From Mya arenaria (Eukaryota > Mollusca > Bivalvia > Myida > Myidae), in NCBI RefSeq assembly GCF_026914265.1, contig NC_069132.1, positions 28,638,932 to 28,702,931 on the forward strand: a stretch of DNA of 64,000 nt, given 5' to 3'. The notes below the pieces were generated by a model, which worked only from the letters and a program-made list of their open reading frames with translations, did not search any database and was not told where the DNA came from. Below, piece after piece: positions 55,960 to 64,000 of the stretch; within the stretch, counting starts at the first letter, position 1, and every line of letters starts with the position of its first letter. The translations under genes and the position numbers were made by a program.

Positions 55960-56818
55960 AGAAAACAATGAATATCTTGTACATACCATACAACATGACC
56001 AACCTGTCTGCCAAGTTTGAGGGCCAAAACTTTCTTTAGTTATTGATCAAAAACAGATTCTAGTTTAAGGTCACCACGACCTTGAACCTTGACCCACTGA
56101 CCTCAAATTCAATAGGGTATATCTGCTGGTCCTGACCAAGCTGCCGACCAAGTGTTACAATACATAGGTCGTTAATTACTGGACCAAAGCCTTCTTCAGT
56201 TATTAATAAGAATATTATTTTTTTAGCTTAAGGTTACCATGACCTTGACCTTTGACCCACTGACCCTAAAATCAGTAAGGCTAAACTGCTGGTCATGACC
56301 AACTTGTATACCAAGTTTGAGTAGCTACAAGTTTGAGGTCCTTTGGCCTTGGAAGCGTTCCTCAGAAATTACTTGGAAACCGCAAGGACGGAAATATGGA
56401 CGGACGGACATACATGTACCAACATTGTTTATGTGTTTTTTTCCTTCTTTAAAAATATCCTCTTAAACGTGTAATTTTGTGGTTTCCAACACAGGCAACT
56501 GGATCATTGTTTGTCACTTAAATGTTGTTTAAAACCATTTTGGGTACATACAATGAGATAAACAACACATCTGAAGATATTTAGTGTCTTTCATATACAA
56601 AAAAGAAACTTTTTTCTTTTTTGTGTATGAAAGACACTAAATATCCTCAGATGTGTTGTTTATCTCATTGTATGGTTTTAAACAACATTTAAGTGACAAA
56701 CAATGATCCAAATGCCTGTGGTTTCCAATAGAAAACATAAGCAAAAAAAAAACGGACAGAAAGACGGTCCGATTACTACATGTATATTGTAGTATGCGGC
56801 TCTTCGGGGGCATAGTAA
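55960..56818 (-). mobile_element. Helentron-like element, reverse orientation, with nested foldback
   Basis: On the - strand it starts TATGCCCCCGAAGAGCCGCA, the same start as the element at 54281, followed by GGTCCGTCTTTCTGTCCG-type microsatellite sequence. Tandem core units with GACCTTGACCTTTGACCCAC and GCTGGTCATGACCAACTTG are at about 56050-56330. The foldback at 56490-56718 is inserted between core and microsatellite. The 3' end (towards 55960) is not well defined. Confidence 0.55.
56490..56718. mobile_element. Foldback element with about 100 bp arms
   Basis: Long inverted arms CAGGCAACTGGATCATTGTT..TATACAAAAAAGAAA and TTTCTTTTTTGTGTATGAAA..AATGATCCAAATGCCTG enclose almost no loop; the left arm has an extra GGGTACATACAAT-type segment. 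Flanking TGGTTTCCAA occurs at 56480-56489 and 56719-56728, a 10 bp target-site duplication. The arm core is shared with the mini element at 4118-4182. Confidence 0.8.
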
Positions 56819-57110
56819 GAACATATAAGAAAAGTACATGTTAGAAAAAGTTGACCCATTTATAAAACTAAGTTGAAAATAACTCCGGAGGAATGTGTTT
56901 TCGACTCAATAGATTTAAATATCTTCTGTAAAATAGAATGATCTATTTTTAGACAAGGTCAGTCTAATTCGACAAAACGAAAGTAGGCATTTTCAGAAAA
57001 TGTGAATAACAGTCAGATGAGTACATAACAGTATACTGCGTCATCTTCATTACGGGTGGCAAGCATCAAAAACTAGGGAAACGTTTTGCTGGACATATTT
57101 TTCATTAAAT

Positions 57111-60100
57111 ATGGAATTCAAAATTCTGTACGTAGTTTTACTGCTTGTGCTTGGATTGGAAGGGACGGATTTGGCTGTGTCTGGAATCCAGTCGGTTGCA
57201 GATTGCCCAGGTACTTAGTCCACCTAAATGGCCGTCAATGAGTCTTTTGACGATTTTTAGACTATGGCAGACTCGGGACGTTACAGGGATACAGTACACA
57301 TGAAATGTCAAAATAATAAAAAAGTATCCCTGATCGCTCATTATTGTAGCTACAAAGGTACTGTAATATTGTTTTTTTTTTACTCATGATGGTACTAGTA
57401 CTAATGATTTAATAATATTCAAACCTTTCATAATAAACAGTTTAAACTAAGTTTGCACAGACGAACTGGAAAGTGTGGATCAGTACTGTACACCTTCGCT
57501 ATATCTAATGAGAAACGGTACACTTATTGACATTGTTCGTATCTTTACAGTATGATGAGCAAATATCTACATGTAGATGAAATAAGGCTCTAAAACCACA
57601 GGTGCTCGTCACATTGCCTGGATACAGTAATATACTGTATATTTTTTATGTTTGTATTTTTAATATTTTTTTATTTTTTTTTATTTTTATTATTTATTTT
57701 TTTATTCCACAATTTTTCATGAAAAAAGTTAGTATATATATGTATATAAATAAATATATTTATTTATATATAAAATAATCTTTTTCATGAAAAATTGTGG
57801 AATATTTTTTAAAATGACATATATTCATTATCTTGACCAAAAAAAAATAATAATGAAAAAATAAAGAAAAGATAATAAAAAATTACTGTATCCAGGCAAT
57901 GTGACGAGCACCTGTGTCTAAAACAAAGTTTCCAATTTGGAATAAATTGGTATGTTGGTCGTTTTTTCTTTTGGATTTTGCAGAGAGAGGATACGATGAC
58001 CATGGCTATTGGACAGTAAGTGACAAAGATCTTTCCCGAAGGTGCCTTCTGAAGTGTTACCCGGGTTACGAGCCAGACGCCTGTCACGTGTTACGTCGCC
58101 AAGGAGATCGCTGGAACACGGAAAAGATGCCACATTGCGTCAAAAGTATGATTTGAACATATAGGCCTAATGTATTTGTTTTTAAATGTTATGACAAAAG
58201 CATAATAAAAAAAAAATGATAACACTAGTGGGTCTGCTAAAAAACTTGACCGCCGATCCCAATAAACAATCGTCCAAGTTTATTAAACAATCGTCCAAGT
58301 TTATTTTTTTTATTTTGATATAGAGGGGAAAAAAGGAAAAACAAATGCCGAAAATGCATCATTTCCTATTAGAAATGGTTAAAATTTTCTTGGTAAGTAG
58401 TACCAAAGTGCCTCCCCCCTTTCACCCGTCAACACTTTAAACCAATTGATTTCGGTTACGCCCCTAATTTTCAGACCCTCTTACTTCAAATTCTGAAACC
58501 GCCCCTGGAGTTAATCCACATAAATGGCCATCAACGAGTCTTGATGATTTATTAGAAATACCAAAATAATAAAACAGTATACCTGATCGCTCATTATTGT
58601 AGCTACCCCTGGAGTAAACCCGTGGAACGTTTATTCAATTCAGTTTTCTTGATGACACTAATGGCTGAAGTCTATAGATTAATGTAACTGCTAAGTATTT
58701 TGAACGTGTGCTTGACTCGAGGGGGCGGCACTAACTTTTGAAACCCGCTCCGTACCCAATTAACAGAATATGAATGGCTTAACGGGGGTTTGGGGGGCGC
58801 GTCCTCTTGAAAGAAATGTTTTCTCTATTATTTTGGGCTTAGTGGTGCATTTTGTTTAGTTTACAGCACTTTAGGAATATGAAGAATATGAAGAAAATTG
58901 AAATGTGATGACTAAACGACCATGCCTTATTTTACCTACTACAAATAGTCAAAATGTCTTTAGACAATATCGGGTTTTATTCAATTAATTTAACACTAGT
59001 AATAAGTTTCCGCTATGAAAGCAATTTTCATATATTGTTTTTCAGTAACATTACCTTTTCTTATGGTTCATTCTTTCGCGGTTATCTCGATGGCGGATGT
59101 AAACATTCAATAACGTAAAAAATAATTTCAAACGAACGAACAATTGTGAAATGTTTTTTTTATTTACATTTGCATAATTTGTGTGTTGTTATCATCACTT
59201 ATCTGTATTTGATTGTTTAAGCAGGTCAATCGAATGGGGTGACAATATGACTAAATTACTACAAATAATTGATACTGGTAACTCACTGATAGGAATAAAC
59301 TAAACTAAAAGTCCTTAATAACCGCAACATATGAAAGCAAACATGCAAGTTCAATGGTATAAAGACATTCATTAATACATGCATTGTTTTTAATGCAAAT
59401 ATATTGCGTTATTAGTGCATGTTTAATATTTACCAAAGTGGTATTTTCTCAAATATCATATAAAAATGCACTAAAGGAGCGCCACTAACTCGATGGAGTT
59501 CTCTTATAAAGCTAAGGAAAATTTACGATACAACATTAATTTACGATGGTTTTGGGTTAGTGACAACTTTCGCCAAGCGGGCGTAAGGTCGTATTAGAGC
59601 CTCCGGTTGCTCCGAGTTAGTGTAACCCTTGGTATTTTAATTGTAAATAGCACATATTCGGCTCATACATTCTCTGTGGAGAAAATACAGATACATTTTG
59701 TATATATTTTTAATCTTGTAAGATGTGAGCATATTTTCAGTCATGTTTGATAAGTAATCACTACTATATCCACACTCCCTGTGTGTTTAAAACTTTCAGT
59801 TCCATGGGTAAGATGGAGCACTCTTGTAAAGATCGGTGCTGGTGTAGCAGCGGGAGCTGGGGCGGTCGTCGCCGCTCCTGTAGTGCTTGGAGCTGCTGGC
59901 TTCACTTCCGCCGGCGTGGCTGCTGGATCCATAGCTGCAGGGCTACAGGTATATTCTAAATGTTTTTTTAAACCACCGTGAGTTTATGGCCATACAATTT
60001 AGCTCAATTCTGAGGTACTGTGTGATCTTCTCCAAACTAGTTATAGCTTTCGCATAATATATATTGCTGAAATTGGTGTTTTCTATGACGCTTCACAGAT

Positions 60101-60738
60101 TTGCTCAGTCATTATTTAGAGGTCATGGCGAAAACAGGCTCTTGTGTCTTCTTACTGCCCGAGGCAAAAGCGAGTAACGTTATTAGCACGAGAGCCAAAT
60201 AAATCTCGGCACAGCCCGACTTATTGGATTCATACTACATGATTAAAATGTTATAACTGGTTGTTATTGATATGATCAGATTTGTTTTAAGTTGATTTAA
60301 ATTTCAATATTGCCATTAAACATACATAAGCAAATCAAAGTTTTAAATGATGCTTTATTGTTTCAAGATCCTCATAACCTTGCTAAAGAGATACCGTACC
60401 ATTAAAGCTTTTGAACAGGCCAAATGCACTTTGGTGGTATTCGATAAGAGGAATTCATGGCATGATGAAGCGCTCCAGTCTTAACTTGCAGCATTGGAAT
60501 CATTATGGTTATTGCTGTTGTCACTGCAGTGCTTGTTGTTCTATCATGGAATATATCAATGCTCCTCCGTTTCTTATAGGGTGCACAAGTTGCCGCCGGA
60601 AGTGCTTTTGCGCTTGCGCAGAGTGCAGGAGCTGCGGGGATCACTGCGGGGACAAATGCAGCTATTGGGTCAACGGTGGGCAGTGCCGTGGCGACTGCAG
60701 CGAGCTATTTTTGGGGAGAGGCTTGTGAGCCGGAATAG
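57111..60738 (+). CDS. Secreted/membrane protein: sushi-like module plus ISG12 (IFI6/IFI27) domain
   Basis: Four exons join in phase: 57111-57210, 57984-58145, 59800-59948, 60580-60738 (189 residues). Residues 1-25 form a signal peptide (MEFKILYVVLLLVLGLEG). Residues 31-87 resemble one sushi/CCP module: DCP, RRCLLKCYPGYEPDAC, W of GDRWN, final HC. Residues 90-185 match the ISG12/IFI6-IFI27 family: GAGAVVAAPVVLGAAGFTSA, GVAAGSIAAGLQ, then small-residue helices GAQVAAGSAFALAQSAGAAG and GSTVGSAVATAASYFW. ISG12 proteins are small hydrophobic membrane proteins, induced by interferon in vertebrates and tied to antiviral response and apoptosis; related genes occur in molluscs. The signal peptide implies entry into the secretory pathway. 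No confident interferon-response element was found upstream. Intron 1 holds a hAT-type MITE. Confidence 0.87.
57597..57916. mobile_element. hAT-type MITE with 8 bp target-site duplication
   Basis: Perfect terminal inverted repeats of about 33 bp: CACAGGTGCTCGTCACATTG..CTGGATACAGTAA and its complement ending GACGAGCACCTGTG. A second inner palindrome is TTCCACAATTTTTCATGAAA / TTTCATGAAAAATTGTGGAA. The direct repeat TCTAAAAC is perfect at 57589-57596 and 57917-57924. An 8 bp duplication and a CA..TG terminus fit the hAT superfamily. Length 320 bp, no coding capacity. It lies in intron 1 of the sushi-ISG12 gene, close to the acceptor of exon 2 (57983). Confidence 0.92.
58505..58615 (+). repeat. 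Partial duplicate of intron 1 sequence (57214-57356)
   Basis: CCACATAAATGGCCATCAAC, CAAAATAATAAAACAGTATA and CCTGATCGCTCATTATTGTA repeat, with an internal deletion, sequence that directly follows exon 1 of the same gene (CCACCTAAATGGCCGTCAAT, CCTGATCGCTCATTATTGTA). Confidence 0.75.
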
Positions 60739-60876
60739 CAAGAGCGACAACTCACCATGCCGTGTTTTTTTTTAGTTTGTGAGGTTGCAAATGTATGACA
60801 ACCAACTTTCTTTCAAAAGTTAAAAACACGACCTATAAATTTCACATACATTAGTTATTTTTGTGGCAAGTGTTGA

Positions 60877-60882
60877 AATAAA
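60877..60882 (+). terminator. Polyadenylation signal of the sushi-ISG12 gene
   Basis: AATAAA about 140 bases after the stop codon, within GTTGAAATAAAATTTG. Confidence 0.6.
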
Positions 60883-60889
60883 ATTTGAA

Positions 60890-61600
60890 TTAGACTGTGA
60901 TTTGCCTTTTTGCAGCAAGAAAAAAGAATGTTAGATATTGTTTTGTGTAAAAGGCACAATTTTGACCCTTGGACATGTTTCTTACTTCATGCACAGTTTA
61001 TTTAATAATAATTTGAACAGCATCGAGATATCTTCCTGTGCCGGCATGCACCTAATGAATATTATTTTTCTTAAATACCAATAATTTAAGCGTTGCAATT
61101 TACAAACATATTTTGAGTTTAACACATGTTTTGAGTTTAAGTTTATCAGACCTTTCAAAAACTCTTTTACAGAAATGATAGCTTATTCGCTGCCTTGCTT
61201 CCAGAAAAGAGTCGTTTTGAATAAAATAGAATGAAAATAACTAGGGTACATTTGTTTTTTGACAGGGGTGAATGTGCCTATCATGTGTGCAAATCTAACG
61301 CATTAAGATGATTTATTGGAGAAATTCTAAGTGCTTTTAAGATTATATAATGCTAAATATTAGTTATACCAGGATTTTTTTCTAGGCATTACACCTATAT
61401 TTGGGAATATTTAAAGATAAGCTCCTTAATTTGGGAATGAAAAATCCAGGGGTAACCTGGTAAAATTGGAAGTTCGGCATGGTTTGAAAGTAATTTGCAA
61501 TTGGGAATGTGTCAGAATATCTGACTCTTGAAATGGCTAGATAAAGGCTTGTGAACCAAACATTCTTTTATTAATATTAGCATTCATTATTGATCGATTT
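60890..61600. other. Intergenic, no gene recognised
   Basis: AT-rich 3' flank of the sushi-ISG12 gene; no exon, RNA gene or clear repeat seen. Confidence 0.45.
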
Positions 61601-61603
61601 ATT

Positions 61604-63267
61604 AGCTCACCTGTCACATAGTGACAAGGTGAGCTTTTGTGATCACAATTTGTCCGGCGTCTGTCTGTCCGTAAACTTTTACTTTAAACGACATCTCCTC
61701 ATAAACCGCTTAGCCAATTTCATCCAAACTTCACAGGAATGTTCCTTGGGTGGTCCCCTTTGAAAATTGTTCAAAGAATTGAATTCCATGCAGAACTCTG
61801 GTTGTCATGGCAATGGAAAGGAAAAACTTTAAAAATCTTCTTCTCCCAAACCACAAGGCTTTGGCCGTTGATACATGGTAGGTAGGATCGCCAAATGGTC
61901 CTCTACCAAGATTGTTCAAATTATGGCCCTTGGGTCAAAATTGGCCCCGCCCCGGGGGGTCATGGGTTTTCTCTATATGTTTATAGTGAAAACTTAAAAA
62001 ATCTTCTCCTCTGAACTTACTTGGCCTAGAGCTTAGATATTTGTCATGATTTATCGTCTAGTGGACCTCTACAAAGTTTGTTCAAATTATGGCCCTGGGG
62101 TCAAAATTGGCCCCACCCCGGGGGGTCATGGGTATGCTCTATATGATTATAGTTAAAACTTCAAAAATCTTCTCCTCTGAACTTACTTGGACTAGAGCTT
62201 AGATATTTGGCATGATTCATCGTCTAGTGGACCTTTACAAAGATTGTTCAAATTATGGCCTTCGGGTCAAAATTGACCCCGCCCCGGGGGGTCATGGGTT
62301 TTCTCTATATGTTTATAGTGAAAACTTCAAAAATCTTCTCCTTGGAACTTTTTTGGACTAGAGCTTAGATATTTGGCATGATTCATCATCTGGTGGACCT
62401 CTACAAAGATTGTTCAAATTATGGCCTTGGGGTCAAAATTGGCCCCGCCCCGGGGGGTCATAGGTATACTTGATATGTTTATAGTTAAAACTTCAAAAAT
62501 CTTCTCCTCTTATCTTACTTGGACTAGAGCTTAGATATTTGGCATGATTCATTGTCTAGTGGACCTCTACAAAGATTGTTCAAATTATGGCCCTGGGGTC
62601 AAAATTGGCCCCGCCCCTGGGTGGTCATGGGTTTTCTCTATATGTTTATAGTAAAAAAAAATCAAAAATCTCCTCTGAGTTTACGTTGCTTAGAGCTTAG
62701 ATATTTGGCATGATTCATCGTCTAGTGGACCTCTACAAAGATTGTTCAAATTATGGCCTTGGGGTCAAAATTGGCCCCGCCCCGGGGGGTTAGGGTATTC
62801 TCTATATGTTTATAGTTAAAACTTCAAAAATCTTCTCCTCTGAACTTACTTGGACTGGAGCTTAGATATTTGGCATGATTCATCGTCTAGTGGACCTCTA
62901 CAAAGATTGTTCAAATTATGGCCTTGGGGTCAAAATTGGCCCCGCCCCCTTCGGGGATCATGGGTTTTCTCTATATGTTTATAGTGAAAACTTCAAAAAT
63001 CATCTCCTCTGAACTTACGTGGCTTAGAGCTTAGATATTTGGCATGATTCATCGTCTAGTGGACCTCTACAAAGATTGTTCAAATTATGGCCCTGGGGTC
63101 AAAATTGGCCACACCACGGGGCTGATGGGTTTTCTCTATATGTGTTATAGTGAAAACTTAAAAAATCTTCTCCGAACTCACAAAGACAAGTAACGTCTTA
63201 ATTTAAACTGGATAACATATTTAGTACACATACCAATTTTCAATATGGGCCACATACAACAATTAAT

Positions 63268-63345
<78 letters not shown>

Positions 63346-63480
63346 TACACACGTAAAATCAAGTAGTGACAAGAGCTTAGATATTTGGCATGATATATCA
63401 TCTAGTTGACTTGTACCAATATTGTTCAATCTTTGGCCCTGGGGTCAAAAAATGGCCCCACCCGGGCGGTCATGGGTTTC
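61604..63480 (+). mobile_element. Repeat element with AGCTCACCTGTCAC hairpin start and about 165 bp tandem core
   Basis: It starts with the hairpin AGCTCACCTGTCAC-ATA-GTGACAAGGTGAGCT, then a CTGTCTGTCCG microsatellite. The core has about eight tandem units with TTAGATATTTGGCATGATTC, GTGGACCTCTACAAAGATTG, AATTATGGCC and GGCCCCGCCCCGGGGGGTCA. A (TA)n tract is inserted in the last unit at 63274-63342. It is non-coding and of a type very frequent in bivalve genomes. No 3' terminus is seen before the next element starts. Confidence 0.75.
63274..63342. repeat. (TA)n microsatellite
   Basis: About 69 bases of alternating TA within the tandem core of the 61.6 kb element; Tyr-Ile open frames here are artefacts. 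Confidence 0.95.
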
Positions 63481-63482
63481 CT

Positions 63483-64000
63483 TATTAGCTCACCTGTCAC
63501 ATAGTGACAAGGTGAGCTTTTGTGATCACAACTTGTCCGGTGTCCGTCTGTCCGTAAACTTTTACTTTAAACGACATCTCCTCATAAACCGCTTAGCCAA
63601 TTTCATCCAAACTTCACAGGAATGTTCCTTGGGTGGTCCCCTTTGAAAATTGTTCCAAGAATTGAATTCCATGCAGAACTCTGGTTGCCATGGCAACGGA
63701 AATGAAAAACTTTAAAAATCTTCTTCTCCAAAACCACAAGGCCTAGAGCCTTAATATTTGGTATATAGCATCATCTAGTGGTCCTCTACCAAAATTGTTA
63801 AAACTATCCCCCTGGGGTCAAAAATGGCCCCGCCCGGGGGTCACTTGTTTTACATAGACTTATATAGGGAAAAATTCAAAAATCTTCTTCTCAAAAACCA
63901 CAAGGCCTAGAACCTTGAAAATTGGTATGTGTCATCATGTAGTGGTCCTCTACAAAATTTGTTCAAATTACATGGGTGAAAGTTTTCAATATTGATACTG
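63483..64000 (+). mobile_element. Second AGCTCACCTGTCAC element, cut by the window end
   Basis: The start TTATTAGCTCACCTGTCACA and the next 230 or so bases repeat 61600-61830 with few differences (for example TTGCCATGGCAACGGAAATG against TTGTCATGGCAATGGAAAGG). The core units differ more, carrying AAGGCCTAGAGCCTTAATAT and GGTCCTCTACC. It continues beyond the window. Confidence 0.75.

Noticed and set aside
57010-57110. Interferon-stimulated response element upstream of the ISG12-type gene (AAAACTAGGGAAAC)
   Set aside because: The spacing of the GAAA-like halves does not fit the consensus GAAANNGAAA; too weak to call.

Overview
This is nuclear DNA of an animal. It is AT-rich, with intron-split genes, GT-AG splice sites and AATAAA signals. 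It carries repeat types familiar from molluscs: elements starting with a hairpin such as AGCTCACCTGTCAC and holding tandem 145-180 bp cores, tRNA-derived SINEs, and many short inverted-repeat elements. A bivalve is the best guess, inferred from repeat style and gene content, not from any marker gene. No prokaryotic, organellar or rRNA sequence was seen.

Five protein-coding genes can be assembled exon by exon with consistent splice phases, all on the + strand. (1) 2063-13262: a 660-residue protein of three divergent SPRY-like units, ending in a polybasic tail and a CaaX box (CAIL). (2) 26610-28621: a small protein of about 150 residues with an MGNC N-terminus (probable N-myristoylation), loosely like STMND1. 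(3) 31942-40939: SETD3, the actin-histidine methyltransferase, 12 coding exons, 502 residues. (4) 47568-51319: IBA57, the mitochondrial Fe-S assembly factor, 7 exons, 318 residues. (5) 57111-60738: signal peptide, sushi-like module and ISG12/IFI6-IFI27 domain, 189 residues. There are also two broken genes on the - strand: a class A GPCR remnant (43675-43935) and a frameshifted copy of the promoter and first exon of gene 2 (45958-46205).

Between genes 1 and 2 (about 13.9-26.1 kb) lies a satellite block. It contains a higher-order array of CCGTACA/TGTACGG palindromes, a near-1 kb (GTGA)n tract, and about 22 nearly identical copies of a 169 bp satellite. The block lies between two inverted copies of one element rich in GCAGC/GCTGC palindromes. 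Elsewhere are Helentron-like elements (41.7, 54.3, 56, 61.6 and 63.5 kb), a SINE with a 14 bp target-site duplication, a LINE fragment nested inside another SINE copy, a hAT-type MITE with an 8 bp duplication, and several other MITEs in introns.

The genes form no evident pathway or operon; this is an ordinary mollusc-like gene neighbourhood. The most unusual features are local amplifications touching splice sites: a 73 bp minisatellite in SETD3 that copies an exon end and its splice donor about 20 times, a 102 bp duplication that copies a splice acceptor in gene 2, and a MITE ending 8 bp from an acceptor in gene 1. Other notable points are the prenylation motif on the SPRY protein and the sushi-plus-ISG12 architecture.
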